Positions 12,034-24,439 of a stretch of 64,000 nucleotides of DNA are shown here, one piece after another. Each line of letters begins with the position of its first letter. Positions within the stretch are counted from its first letter, which is position 1. A model generated the notes under the pieces. The model searched no databases. It was given only the letters and a program-made list of their open reading frames with translations, and had not been told where the DNA came from. This stretch comes from Adiantum capillus-veneris (taxonomy: Eukaryota; Streptophyta; Polypodiopsida; Polypodiales; Pteridaceae), in assembly GCA_014529385.2 (NCBI GenBank), contig CM043942.1, positions 25,730,469 through 25,794,468 of the forward strand, read 5' to 3'. A program made the translations under genes and the position numbers.

Positions 12034-13643
12034 GGAACTGAAAAAACTGAGAGAAGACCAGAAAAAAACGTGGAGAAGAGAGGAGGAACAGCCGCAAGTG
12101 TGTTTTTGCTGTTTTTGGAGCATTTTTTGGCCCTAAACTGCTCATCCGAGGTCGAATTTGAGCACTGTGACATTGTAGGGTGGGGTTTTTGGGCGTTCCG
12201 GACGCAATGGCGCTGTCCATTTTGCCAAATTCCTCACAGATTTTATGCTGTTTTTCTGTGTAATCTTCTCCGGTGAGTGAAGCCTCTGCTTAACTTTGTG
12301 GTTGTATCTGGTGTATTTCCTCAATACTGTGTAAACTATTTGCCCCATTGGTGTTGGGCTGAGCTTCATTGAGTCTAAAAAACAGCAATTTTCCTCCTTT
12401 GAGTTGAATTGAGAGTGTGTGTGTGTGAGTGTGTATGTGTGAGTGTTGAGTGGGCAAGTGGGAAATCTCTCTCTTCTCACTCCGTTTGTGTGTTTCCTGT
12501 CTCGGCCAGGCTGGTTGTGTAAGCCGAGTGGTGCCCCATAATGTGTGTGTGTATCATCCCAAGAGTGTGTGTCGGGTCATTATAGAGGCGTTGTGTGTGT
12601 TTCCATCCCGCTCACATTCTTTTGGCGCCCCCACGGAGGATCTTCTTCGAGTACCTTCTGCTTCGAGCTTCGATATTCGATATTCAGGGCTACAGGTTAC
12701 AGGTTACAGGCTACAAGGACAGGTACAGGTAGCTGGAGTACAGTGATATACTAGCAGTGATGTCACTTGCAGTTGTTGTGGGTATGCATCACTTGGAGCC
12801 TATTTGAGCGCATTGTCTGCTGAATTGTACGTTACTTGTGGAAACTGCCATTGTACGCATTTGTGGAGCCATACTTGGTTGTATTTGGCAGTCCCAACCA
12901 TTTCTGAGACCTGGTCTGGAAGATAGTCATTTCTAAGACTTGACTATACGCGATTTGCATTAGCCTTTGTGTGAGGGTCGATAGCGTGAGGTTTTTATTG
13001 AGCTGGGGGATTCTCAAATGTGGAGATCCTTTCGGTGATACAGGTAGCTGGAGCACCCTTTTTGTGACCTCACCATAGGCTATGTACTAGTGAGTCCTAC
13101 TTGATGCTCGGGTTCTATTGTTGACAGTTTATGCATACATATACAGTCTATATTTTGGGTTCCTACCGCTCTATTTCTAGGGAAACTCTGCCAAAAATTT
13201 TCCAAGTTATAATCGCTGGTTTTTTGGTCTTTTGAGCCATTTACGCTATTATGCTGCTGAAATTTTGGCAAAATCAGAGGTTAAGTCAGGTGTGCCTTCT
13301 TGGGAGCTTCATGGTTGGCTTTAATGGATGATCGAAATGGCCCTCAATTCACTCCATTTCATTTAACTCAAAGAATCCAGATAAATGTTCATGTGTCCAG
13401 GAAGATTTTTTCCAGTAGCACATAGTCTTTATGTTTGGGCCAAGAAGATTACGAGAGATCTTGGAATGTCCTTTGCCTATTGTAATTCTGATGATCAACT
13501 ATGAAAACTCATTTGATGTGCATGTGTTTGTCCTTATATAAAGTTGAACTCCATTGAAGTTTCTGGGGATTGGGTAGTCAAAAGTTTTGGGTTCTTGCAC
13601 GTGTGTTCAAAGGGGTTCTCAAAGCATTGTAACTTGGGTAGCC
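12034..13643 (+). other. Leader region upstream of a gypsy gag; LTR not resolved
   Basis: No gene is recognised. Lying directly upstream of a plus-strand gag it should contain the element's leader and perhaps its 5' LTR, but I could not find matching LTR ends or a clear primer site. Its left part is the right flank of the CACTA insertion. Confidence 0.35.
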
Positions 13644-16135
13644 ATGGCTTTCTCTTATCCGGAGTTTCATGGAAGAAGTGATGAAGATGTGGAAGATTTT
13701 TTGGAAAAGATGGAGGTTGCCTGCATTAGCAACCAGATTCATGACCCTGCATAGATGTTACGTCTTCTCCAAATTTTTTTGAAGAGTGATGCACGAGTCT
13801 GGTCCAAAACATTTGAAGAGGAGTTGCATGCACCGGATCCACCTGTAAGTTGGGACAATTTAAGGCATGGGTTAGAAGTGGATTTTGTGAAGATAGAAGA
13901 TCCTGACAAAGTGTGGCAAGAAGTACAAGGTTTGGTGCAAAAGGAAGGTGAGCCAGTAGATGCGTACATACGTAAGTTCTCATTGGCATGGGAGCGGATG
14001 TGCAAGGCCTTAGCACCACAGGTACCCCCGCCGGACATGATGAACAAGGACAGGTTCTTGGCTGGTTTTTGGGAGAATATACGTTGGAGAGTGGAGCTAA
14101 AGAAGCCTAGGACATATGAAGATGCACTAGAGGTAGCAAGGAACAAAGAGTGGAAGTTGAGGAAAATGAGCCAGTTAGGGGTGGAGTCTTTGCCCATGAG
14201 GTCTGAATTTCAACCTATAGAGTCTTTACAAGGTCGCATGTCAGGGGTTCATCATGAACCAGTGGTTCCTGTTACTACTCAGGTTATGCCAGCAGTGGTC
14301 ACTACATGGGTGCAAGATGATGGGCTAAGGCAAGACATGAGGCAAGTGGTAGATTTGATGAAGAATCTCAGCCTAAACATGCTAGGTCAAGTGGGAAATA
14401 ATCGAGGTCGAGGGAGGTTTGCAAATCAGCCAGGAGGTGAAGAAAGGCCTAGGAATGGTGTTGGACAAAGCAATGGTAGGTTTTGGAGGCAGACGCCCAC
14501 ATGTTATAATTGTGGAGAGTTGGGTCACATCAGCCCGCAATGTGATAAGCCACCAAGGATGGGGGGAGACATGTATCCATTGCCAAGACAGGTGCTAACT
14601 AGGTCAAATGATTATGGCATCGAAATTAAGGGAGACGATGGAACCAGTGGACTGACCCAGGAGGAAAAGGGAAAGACAAAAGTGCTAAGTGTAGTCACCT
14701 TGGAGAAGGCATCAAAGCTAGAGGATACATTAGTGATGCCTATTGGGAAGAGGACCACAGAGGATAAGGAAGGAAGAAGTGCCCCAGGTCCTAGTAAGAA
14801 GAAAGGAAAGAGCCATGAAGGCAAGGATGTCAAGGCCAAGAGGAAAATGAGAGCTCGTCGAAAGTTTCATGTTTCATATTTTCCACTAGGGGATGGGAAA
14901 TTAAGCTATGACTTGAAGGAGGATCTGACGAGCAGGAAGGCAAATGTTACTATTGGGCAGCTTATAGAGATGGTGCCTAAGCTAAAGCGACAGTGGAAGA
15001 GGATGGTTAACCCAATGGAGAAAGATCCAGAGAGAGGTTCAGTAAAGGTGTTGGCAATGGATGAGCTACCAGACATTTGTCCAATAGTAGATGTGTGGTA
15101 TAAAAGGAAAAATTTGGGACAAGGTTATGTGGATGGCGGAGCCCAAATATGCGTCAACACACTCATGCGTTGAGAAGATGGGTCTCACAGTGGCTGGGGT
15201 GTCAGGTTTTCGGATCATATTGGCAAACCATCAAAAAGTAAAATGCTTGGGTGTTGTAAAGAGCTTAGAAGTGGAGGCATATGATGCAAAGGCAGTGGTT
15301 GATTTTCATGTGATGCCAGCAGGGTTGGGAGCATATCCTATTATACTGGGCAGACCATGGTTACGTGCGGGGGAAGCTGTTCAAGATTGGCGACATGGTA
15401 CGATTAGCTTCTATGGAAAGACAGGTACCAAGAAGCTTTATAATATGGACACAAGGAAACGATTAGAGGAGCTTTATGAAGATGAGGATGAGTCTAGTGA
15501 TGAAGACTCTTCCACGGTGACAGATGAGGATAGTGATAGCACTACCAGCAGTGATGAGGATGCTGATGTTGCATTTCTTTTGATGGACAAAGAAATACAA
15601 GAGTTTGGTTTAGTTGCATTTGCGAATGAGGTTGAAGATGAAAGTGAAGGGCCTTATGAAGTGATTGAAGGGCTGATACAAACCAAGTTTGAGTTGTCAA
15701 AGAAGCAGGAATTGATGACACAAATGATCAGTGGAGACCTCTCAGCTATGGAGAAGGATATATATTTGCACATGCTGGCTAGTTTTCCTGATTTTTTCAT
15801 TACTTCATATGAAGAGATCAGAGGGTTCAAGGGCGAAGAGATGCATATAGAGCTGAAAGAAGGTGCTAAGCCAATGCGGCAAAGGCTAAGAAGGATGGGT
15901 CAAGAGCAAATGGAAGCCTTGCGAGAAGAGGTGGACAAGTTGTTGAAGGCAGGGTTCATAGTCCCTGTGGAGACCACAGAATGGGTGAGTCCAGATGTAG
16001 TCAGTCCAAAGAAGGATGGGAAGTGGAGAATTTGTGTAGATTTTAAACCCTTAAACGCAGCCACTAAGAAGAACCCATATCCTCTTCCATTCATCGATCA
16101 GATCTTGGATTCAGTGGCAGGTTATGAGAGGTATA
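13644..16135 (+). pseudogene. Truncated Ty3/gypsy gag-protease-RT
   Basis: From the ATG at 13644 the frame gives a retrotransposon gag (MAFSYPEFHGRSDEDVEDFL), interrupted by TAG at 13752-13754, then continues as gag proper (RKFSLAWERMCKAL). A CCHC zinc knuckle CYNCGELGHISPQC lies near 14505-14550. The protease active site DGGA is at 15132-15143. A frame change within about 50 bases after it separates gag from the rest of pol. The frame then reads through protease (LGRPWLRAGEAV) into reverse transcriptase (KLLKAGFIVPVE, SPKKDGKWRICVDFKPLN) and stops abruptly after YSVCDG at about 16140, before the catalytic YxDD. Truncated and broken, so inactive. Confidence 0.88.
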
Positions 16136-17596
16136 GTGTGTGTGATGGTGCCATTTTCACTTTAATTTCAGGTGTTTCATGGATGTGCATGCTTAGTCTT
16201 TGCATGAATCCCTCTGTCATGATGCAAATTTGTGCACCCCCATCCACTAAACCTTTCCTGACCGATCTTCCTTTGATGTAACAATCTAGCACAGGTGTAA
16301 TATCCTCATTCATTTCAACATGTGGAATTTTTCCTCCTAGTGCTAACTACTTTCGTTAAATATCTCCTAACTTGTAGGCATAATGCAAGAAACTGAGGCC
16401 ATGAGATATCAGGACCCACCCTTACCTCTCATGTCTTCCAACAAGTTATATGGAGCCATACCATGTCCAAGAGGGAAGTCTTGGAGGTTGATACGACGTT
16501 GAGTACTCTTAGCTTCCTTAGTCTCCTTTGCCTTCTTGCCTCGTCCATGGTCACTCTATGATGTGACTCCCTCCTTCTCTTTACCTTTTCCTTTGCCACG
16601 CTTAATGCCATTTGCTTCCATGTCAACCTCATTTGAATTTGTCACCTATACCACATGCACATTTGGATCTGGCAAAGGTAGAACTCCTTCAACCCCTTGT
16701 GGACGTGGTCTTGTTCCATTTGGACTTTGTAGACGCCTTCGTTGTTGACCCACTCCTTCACCTGCATTCATCACTGGGTAATTCAAGCTAGGTCTCCCTG
16801 GCTCCCCACGAGACCAAGGAAAATTATACATCCAATGTCTAGACTCTCCGCAATTTCAACATTGCAAGACTCTCCTAGGTCGTGGCTCTCTCTTTTCTGA
16901 CTTCTTTGCTTGTGCCTTTGGACCTACGGCTTGTGCAAGGTGAATTGACAGGCTACTTAAAGATTCATTTAACTTCTTGATCACTTCAGTTGTTACTTCA
17001 GGAAGCTCTGTAGCTGTCGGTTTTTGTGACTAACCTTTGGATCTAAGACCTTCTATTGGAACCTCTCCCCTTAGGCACTTGAGTTTCCTATACTTCTTGG
17101 AAGCTCTAATATCAGTTGCATCATAGGTGGCAGGTGCATCCGCCTCCACCTTTACCTTAAGATCAGAAAAGAGTCCAGCTACGAATCTTTCCTTCTTTAG
17201 AAAGTTTGCACCATCACCAGGGTTACCAACATTTTGTATCCATAGAGCCCAAAGATATAGAATCTCTTGCTTCTACAAGTAGTAGTCATCTAAATCTTTT
17301 TGCTTATGAGAAACAATGTCTTGCCATAGTTTTTGAGTGTTTTAAGGATCAAAGAAGTATCTCTTCAAACGATTCAAAACTTCAGTGTAATTCCTCTTAA
17401 CTTTCTCAGGAAAGGAGTCAAACCAAGTGCTAGCATCCTTCCTAAGGACCACCTCAAACATTTCTACACGTTCTTGATCAGTTACTATCCTTTTGATACG
17501 ACAAGACATCTTAAAATTTGCTAAAAATAATTCTGCATCCTCTCCAGGATCTCCAAAGAAAAGAGGATATCCAGACATTTGGCATTGGCTTTCCAT
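16136..17596 (-). pseudogene. Truncated minus-strand Ty3/gypsy gag-protease, convergent with the previous element
   Basis: On the minus strand a gag starts at the ATG at 17596 (MSGYPLFFGDPGEDAELF, then STWFDSFPEKVKRNY). A degenerate zinc knuckle with an internal stop is near 16866-16832. A protease segment lies at 16313-16140 with active site DGGA at 16243-16232. The frame is broken several times. It ends against the plus-strand gypsy at about 16135-16150, so the two elements meet with their 3' sides truncated. The protease site shares DGGAQIC with the neighbour, indicating a related but diverged element. Confidence 0.75.
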
Positions 17597-18174
17597 TGAA
17601 TCAATTTTAAAATGACAACAAGTTTTTTTTCACACAATATGGTTTTCTAAATTGAAGTCTATTTTACAACAAAATAAAAATATGCACATCAAATGATCTA
17701 TGATAGTCAACAAGAGGCAAGATGCACGGTTTGGTGATGCAAGAATTTCTTCTACTCTTTGGGCACCAAACATGAACACCATACATTGTTGAAAATGGAA
17801 CTTTCTACTAATTGCAACGTTTATTCTAATGTGTGGAGTGAAATGAAAGGGAAGAACCTCTATTCCTAGGCCATTATCCATGGTATATGCATGACATAAT
17901 ACTTAAAACAAAACAAAAATATAGACGTCCAAACTAAGGTCGTACCTAATGAGAGGAAAAATAAAAGAATTTACCGAAGCGTTTATCTCAGCCAAACTAA
18001 GAGAACCTAATATCCTACCAATTACACATTGAAATTGCAACTCAGTACTAACAATTATGTGTACTTTTTTCCTTGCAATGTGAATGAAAGGATCATACAA
18101 ATTCTCGTGATTCATGCAAACTACTTGACTATGCTAAAGGTTGAACCTACACAAAAACATACACAAGTCGTCCT
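17597..18174 (-). other. 5' leader of the minus-strand gypsy
   Basis: The sequence lies between the primer site at 18175-18190 and the gag start at 17596. It is A/T-rich with no supported gene. Confidence 0.5.
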
Positions 18175-18190
18175 CCGTGGTGGCACCAAA
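18175..18190 (-). other. Primer binding site of the minus-strand gypsy
   Basis: On the minus strand TTTGGTGCCACCACGG follows the LTR end (GACTCA). TGGTGCC is a typical start for a gypsy tRNA primer site. The tRNA was not identified. Confidence 0.65.
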
Positions 18191-18192
18191 AT

Positions 18193-19100
18193 TGAGTCGG
18201 TTCGGGGCGAGCAACAAGAGAGGGGATCTCTAAACACCCTTCAAGGCTCCCGTGTTCAATTGGGGTCGGGGCAACCACAAGAACAACACAACAATAAACC
18301 CACAGCCAAACCCAAACAAGATAGAGGCACCACCTAGTTATGGTATGCGAACTAAGACACAAGAGAGATTTTGTCACAACCAAGAAGATGCGCCACAAAA
18401 CACACACAAGCAACCTCACAACAATACACACACAAAATGGACCAAGGAGAGATGGAGAAAAGGGAAGAGAGAGAGGAAGGGATCTTGCGTAATACCTTAC
18501 TTGGGACTTACAAATGGAGATGGTTCGTTATGATGCTATCGTAAAGCTTGTACAAAGCTAACTCAATGCTTAGTGAATGCTAAACATTGCCAACACACAC
18601 ACACTGCCTTAGGATGTGGGAGACCTCTCACCACAATACCCTCTTACAATGGCCACAAAATTGGCAATGAAAACACACTAAAACACTCTCTAAAACAAGA
18701 TCAACCGATAGAAACTCAAAATACACAAGTCACCTTGAATTCACCGAATCGTATTGTACAAATGGAAGGACGAAGATTTGAACATCGAGTCACACCTTTG
18801 ATGCACCAAACATCAATTTATTGATGATAGAGGAGCATATACAATAGTGGTTTTGAGATTTTTGAACTCCCCCACTTACATTGTGTAGCTTGAAAGCTTC
18901 TCTTACACCAAAAGTGAAGCTCACAAAATGGTTGCTACGCCTAAGTCTCTCCTCACACATAGAGTGTTGGAGTGCTATGTGAGATATTGTAGGTTTTTGT
19001 ACAAGAAGGAGAGGGGCCTATTTATAGGTTGGAGACCCCTCATTAAGATTATTGGAAATCCTAATTTACAAGCTAACAAATCAGGACTATGATTTTTTCT
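18193..19100 (-). repeat. 5' LTR (R-U5 and part of U3) of the minus-strand gypsy
   Basis: A TATA box (CCTATAAATAGGCC) lies on the minus strand near 19015-19030 and the LTR ends in CA at 18193 next to the primer site. Its U5 end (about 18360-18193) is clearly similar to 23100-23274 on the plus strand, including GGTTTGGCTGTGGGTTT and CACGGGAGCCTT, so both belong to one LTR family. The outer (U3) boundary could not be placed; 19100 is approximate. Confidence 0.65.
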
Positions 19101-19201
19101 GAATATCAAAACATTGCAGGTCTTCTTTGTCTGCTTGAGTCATGGATCTGGGCTCAAAAGAGAGCATTATTGATGGTAGATAAGATGAAAGTAGAGTTTT
19201 A

Positions 19202-19202
<1 letters not shown>

Positions 19203-19262
<60 letters not shown>
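19203..19262. repeat. (AG)n microsatellite
   Basis: About 29 uninterrupted AG units. Confidence 0.98.
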
Positions 19263-19264
<2 letters not shown>

Positions 19265-20540
19265 ACTATACACATGTCATGAGGTGAGGTGTCTTTTATG
19301 CTTAGGTCAATAGCTATTTTGTGCTAGTATGTTAGTAGTTAGTGTTAATAATCACTAGAAAGTTAATGTTATATTTACAATCTGTATAATGAGGTGGATG
19401 GTTGAAGTAAGATGATTGAATGAAGTGAGGAAATCCTTGTGATGGTGAAGCTTGAAGAAGTTTTGGACTTACTTGTGTAGGTTCTCAAAATGACTATCGA
19501 TCCTCCTCTTCTTCTTCTCTTCTTTATGCCACCGCCGTCAAGGTTGATTATCACGATGAAAATGAAAATTTGGTTGATGAGATCTCCCAAAATTTACAGA
19601 GTTTAAGCATGGTCTATATGCTCAATTTTATGTATATAGAGAGGGGTAAGATGGAGTTGTACTTTGGAAGTAATAGAGAGAGGCATAGAGATGGTGTATG
19701 TACATGTAGAGCTCATATGAGAGCTATGGAAGTAAGAGGGGAGGTTAATGGTGAACAAGGTGACAAAAAACATGGAAGGTGCAGGCTTGAGTGAGGGATT
19801 GAGAGGAATGAGTGTGTGTGTGTGTGTGTGTGTGTGTGGAAGTGGGAAAGGAGATGAGAGAAGACTATGGGTTACTTTGAGAGAAAAGTGAGCTGATTGC
19901 GATCCACTCAAAAAATCCTATCTCACTGGTAGTAGCTTCAAAAAACATGAGAAAGGTTGAGGTGATTGCTCAGATTATGGCCTGCATTTTCTTTGTTGAC
20001 CACTTCTTCAAATTCCAAACGGAGATGGGCGCCAAAAATCTCACCAAAAAGCCTGTTTATTATGCCTGCAAAAGTGTTTCAGTGGTCCCCTCTTTTGTTA
20101 AATTTGCAGAATGCATCCAAGGGTGAGCCCCTCCTTTGTCATTTCATGATACAAAGCATCTAAGTTTCCTTTACACATGCATGGAGGAGGATTATTGATG
20201 TAATAAGAAATATATACATGGTGGGACTAGTGTATGGACTAATCATGGATTTTAGCTCAATGAGCACATGGTGTTAAAATAATGAGTATATAATAAGAAA
20301 AAATATGAAAGAATGATGGATATGAAAAAAGATATTGGAATCATATGATATGATCCCTCTTTTGTATTATTTTGGGTGAAAGAGGAAAAGGTATGCAAGT
20401 AAATGAAAATAATATAATAAACGTGACTAAGGGAGTAGAAATCAAGTTTTTGTTTTCATGAGGGTGAGGGTGAAAATGTGGGAGTGATTTGTATAAAATA
20501 AAACTATGAGGTTAGAGTATATACACTTTGACAAAAAATA
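19263..20540. other. No supported gene; TG microsatellite
   Basis: A (GT)n tract is at 19810-19838. The reading frames are short and resemble nothing known. Confidence 0.5.
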
Positions 20541-20542
20541 TA

Positions 20543-20727
20543 TTGATAGCCGTTTTTCGGCTCTTTGTAATTACCACAGTGAGTTACCTCACCCTACCAA
20601 AATCACCCAAACACTGTGGCTATCCCTACCATTTCACTGTACATAGGCGTGTGTGAGTCACGGGACTTTTCCCATATCTTCTTAAAAAACCCTCAATTAG
20701 CTAGTCATTGGGCTAGTTGAGCCAAAA

Positions 20728-20758
<31 letters not shown>

Positions 20759-20885
20759 ATATAAGTATATTATGGCCCATGCGTATGTAAATATTTCTTT
20801 ATATATAGGGCCTAAATAAAAGATTTTTTCATAATTATTTTGGTATTTATTTAAATATTTCTACCTAGGTGTGTGTTATTTATAC
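20543..20885 (+). repeat. Left copy of a 340-bp inverted repeat pair
   Basis: From GATAGCCGTTTTTCGGC to ACCTAGGTGTGTGTT this matches the reverse complement of 23637-23310 with scattered differences. An (AAAT)n tract at 20727-20761 occurs in this copy only. The pair could be the terminal repeats of a 3.1-kb element or two independent insertions; no target duplication was found. Confidence 0.7.
20727..20761. repeat. (AAAT)n microsatellite
   Basis: About eight AAAT units, expanded relative to the paralogous copy near 23440. Confidence 0.95.
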
Positions 20886-22199
20886 TCTGTACATTGCCTC
20901 ACCATTACCACAATTTTTTCTTACCATTTTTCATACTCTTTATTCCATATAGAAATATTTTCATGTAAGCTTCTCTTATATTTGGTGTAACTCCACCCCA
21001 ACAAAAATCCAAAAAAACTAGTTTTATTTATGTGTATATTTTTTCACTATTTTGATCTTTCCCTTCCTACATCTATTTTGTTTTTTTCTAAAAAATTAGA
21101 ACACCAAAAATATTTATCTTTTTATGGTAGCCTCATAATGAGAGAGATTTCTTTTGACCCTTTTATATTTTTTCCACTTATATTATTTATATTTGACATG
21201 TACATATTTTTTAGACCCCTCAATATTTGATTTTCTTAATTGTACTATTCACTTATATCCTAATCTCAACAATATCTTCAATTATAGACCTACCAAATAA
21301 GGTCAAGGGTAGGTGGCATGCATACATGCACTATGGAGGGTTCACTCTTGGAGGTATTCAAAAGAATCATCCAAAGAAGGACCCCACAAGGACCTTTGCA
21401 GTGGAAAAAAACGGTCGGTTTTGCTGAATTTTTAAAGTTCACTTGCTCTCCGAATTTGAAAAGGTGATACAAACAAAAGTTGTAGCCCGTGGGCTGAACT
21501 TTTGCCTCAAATTTTTTCATATTTTTTTGAGCTACGAGCTGTGAGCTATGAATTTTTTAGTGGACCCCAGTTTTCCCATGCTATGCAGCCACGCTCTCTC
21601 TTCCACTTTATCATTTTCTTCTTTCACACACACTTCTCCACTCATTATCCCCATCTCTCTCACCACTCCTCTCTGCACACTACTCACCTTCTCCTCAACC
21701 TTGAAGAATAAGAGAAACCATGGTGAATTCATACCTCCCACACACAATTCCATTCCAAAATTGACCACCTAGTCTCATTTTTCCTCCTCCAAATTACCCA
21801 TATCTATCAAAGAACCACAAAATTCAGCCTCTTCTCTTAAAAGATAGCATCATGGTGGTTGATTACTCAGCTTCAATTACCTTGTCTCTCAAGGAAGGTC
21901 AAGAATGGAGAAAAAATGTACCGTCAAAGCTAGTGGACCGTCAACAAGCGTCAAAATTGGCCCTACTCAAGACACTTGGAGCATCAACCTTGTAAGAAAT
22001 CCACTTTTTCTTACCTCTTAAGAGTTTTTCTTCCTTATTTTTATCCTACATGGATACTCCCATTGTAAATATCCAATTCCATTTGTAAATTAATACTAAC
22101 TCTACTAACACTAACCCACTATGAAAAGTCCTATCACCTCCATTTCTCTCCTCTCTCTTTCCCCACCAACTTCTTGATAATTCCAAGCAAAAGAAATTA
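20886..22199. other. A/T-rich spacer, no supported gene
   Basis: The U3 of the LTR downstream probably begins in this stretch, but no LTR start could be fixed. The sequence is A/T-rich and only short frames occur. Confidence 0.4.
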
Positions 22200-22925
22200 G
22201 ATAAATGGCTGAAAATCTAACCCAACTATGGTTAGAGGAGTAACCCTAGCCTTCAAAATTGCTATAAAAGGAGGGTGTAGCTAGCACAAAAGGGGAGCCA
22301 TAAGCAAGAGCACTATGCTATAGCTTGAGAAGCCAAGCTCAACCTCTCTAGAAAGAGCTCTTGAGTGGAAGCTCATTGTCTTATGCATTTGCATGTGTTG
22401 TAATAGGGGATTAGCAAGGGAACTCTATGCCATTGTAAGAGAGAGAGTGATAATTCAATTGAGAGTAGGAAATCTATCATTTCTCCTACTAGTGTAAGCC
22501 CAACATTTGCTGAATCAAGGAGGGTGGATTTGGACTAAGCTTGGATACTTTGTCTCCCTTCCAACGTGAAGTAATGGACAACAATGATGCGTAAGTGTCT
22601 TGGTGTTTTTTTGTTAAGTTCTTGATAGCTTGTCTCTGGTGTTGTCATCAATCTAGCCATAAATCCCACATACTGTAAGAGGGCGACAGGGTGGAGAGGA
22701 CTCCCCTGGCCTTAAGACAGTGATTGGGGTGGCTTTTCTTGTGATGTGTTGTGGTGAAATTTACGCAAGCTATGTTGAACAAATACTAATCTCACTTTGA
22801 TTTGTCATGACAGATTCGTAAGAAGGTATTAATGCAACAAGCACCCCCTCCCCCTTTCTCTCTCTTTCTTACATATATAGTTGTGTTTGCTTGATCATTG
22901 CCGATACGTTTCAAAGCAGCCCGAG

Positions 22926-23012
<87 letters not shown>

Positions 23013-23274
23013 GTGTTTTAGTGTGTAAGAGTGTTCCATTGGTGTTAGGGTTAGTGTAAATTCCTTGCTTGTTTGTGGGTTACTCTAACGATTCTCCTCT
23101 TTTGCGTCCTAGTTCGCTCTTAAACTAGGTGGTGCCCCTTGTGTAGTTGGGATTTGGCTGTGGGTTTGTTGTTTTGGTTTGTGTTGTGTTGTGCCCCAGC
23201 CCCATTGAGCAGCACGGGAGCCTTAAAGGGTGTCTAGAGGCCACTCTTCTTGTTGCCCGCCCCGGACCGCCTCA
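22200..23274 (+). repeat. Plus-strand gypsy LTR (TATA box to U5 end)
   Basis: A TATA box (GCTATAAAAGG at about 22262) is followed by about 1 kb of R-U5 that ends in CTCA at 23274. The last 170 bases match the LTR at 18193-18360 in reverse. After the end comes a degenerate primer site (ACGGTGC) and then the inverted 340-bp repeat, so the body of this element is missing. A CT tract of about 80 bases (22928-23008) has expanded within U5. Confidence 0.65.
22928..23008. repeat. (CT)n microsatellite inside an LTR
   Basis: About 40 CT units with no interruption. Confidence 0.98.
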
Positions 23275-23309
23275 ATACTTACGGTGCAAGAGGACGAAAG
23301 AAGGTGTAC

Positions 23310-23637
23310 ATAGGTTTAATAAAACACACACCTAGGTATAAATATTTAAATAAAATATCAAAATAATTTTAAAAATCCCTATATTTAGGCCATATATACC
23401 ATAAAATATTTACACACAAAAAAGGTCATAATATACTTTTTATTTTTTTGCTTAACAAACCAGTGACTAGCTAATTGAGGTTTTTTTAAGAAGATATGGG
23501 AAAATTCCCCTAACTCACACACGCCTATGTACAGTGAAAGGGTGAAGATAACCACAATGTTTGAGTGATTTGATAGGGTGAGGTAGCTCACTATAATAAT
23601 TTCGAATAGCCAAAAAACGGCTATCAGTATATTGTTA
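23310..23637 (-). repeat. Right copy of the 340-bp inverted repeat pair
   Basis: The reverse complement of this segment matches 20543-20885. Its outer edge cuts into the minus-strand gag-like frame of the neighbouring element, so it arrived or recombined after that element. Confidence 0.7.
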
Positions 23638-24009
23638 TAGGTCAATTGGATCAACAAGTATGTCACATCCATACTTATCTACCATCAAAACTTGCACTCC
23701 GTGGATATCTGTATACGTGAATGCATAGAGGTTCTTATGGGTGGTCAACTCTCCAACATAGGGTTCTACACACTAATAGAAGGTATATGGCTCCCCGTTT
23801 GTGAATATATATAAGCCATCATGCGTGTAATCAATAAGAACTCGCATGGCTTCATTGGTTCTAATGAATCTCACGTTCGGTTTGTTGATCAGAGGATGCC
23901 TCTCCTCTATGTATTCTCCCAATCCCTCTATTGTCGGCATTATAGCAATTCTTGCATTTTTCATGTCTCTGAGTGAAGTAGAAAACCCTGGTGACAGATG
24001 ATTTATCAT
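23638..24009 (-). pseudogene. Gag-like N-terminal fragment of minus-strand family A element
   Basis: The frame starts with ATG at 24009 (MINHLSPGFSTSLRDMKNAR), meets an in-frame TAG near 23774, then continues in the same frame (CVEPYVGELTTHKNLYAF, MVDKYGCDILVDPIDL) to about 23640. It is the first long frame after the LTR and leader of the same strand, hence the gag-like label. I do not recognise a specific domain. It is cut by the inverted 340-bp repeat. Confidence 0.4.
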
Positions 24010-24439
24010 GTTTGAGGCTCACTCAAAACTCTCAAGATAGTCCTTGACAAGCCCACTTTGGCTTAGTGCAACTTATCCCTTTTTTCCCCTAGTAAGGTCT
24101 TTCAAAAGTCAAGAATTTGTGACTTTTTGGTCTCCAAAAACTGGTCTTGGGGTACCCTAGAAGTTTGAATTTAAAAAAATTGGAAAAATTTGGTGTGTCT
24201 TATTGCTCGCAAGCTTTCTTCCTGGCTATACGTGTCTCAATTTGGAGTTTTCTATCAAAAGTTACAGCAATTTTAGGGAACTGCACTTGAAACAGCACTC
24301 AAAACAATCTCAGGACCATAACAGAGGAACTTTGGCTTGTATCTTGGTCTCTAGAAGGTATTTTCAACTCAAACTTGAGATTTGGGATGTTCTCAAGTAT
24401 GTCTACAAGATCATCAAGTCAGATACCCCCACTATGATG

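Noticed and set aside
19603-19911. 102-codon minus-strand frame with Thr-His run
   Set aside because: Depends on a TG microsatellite and has no known motif.
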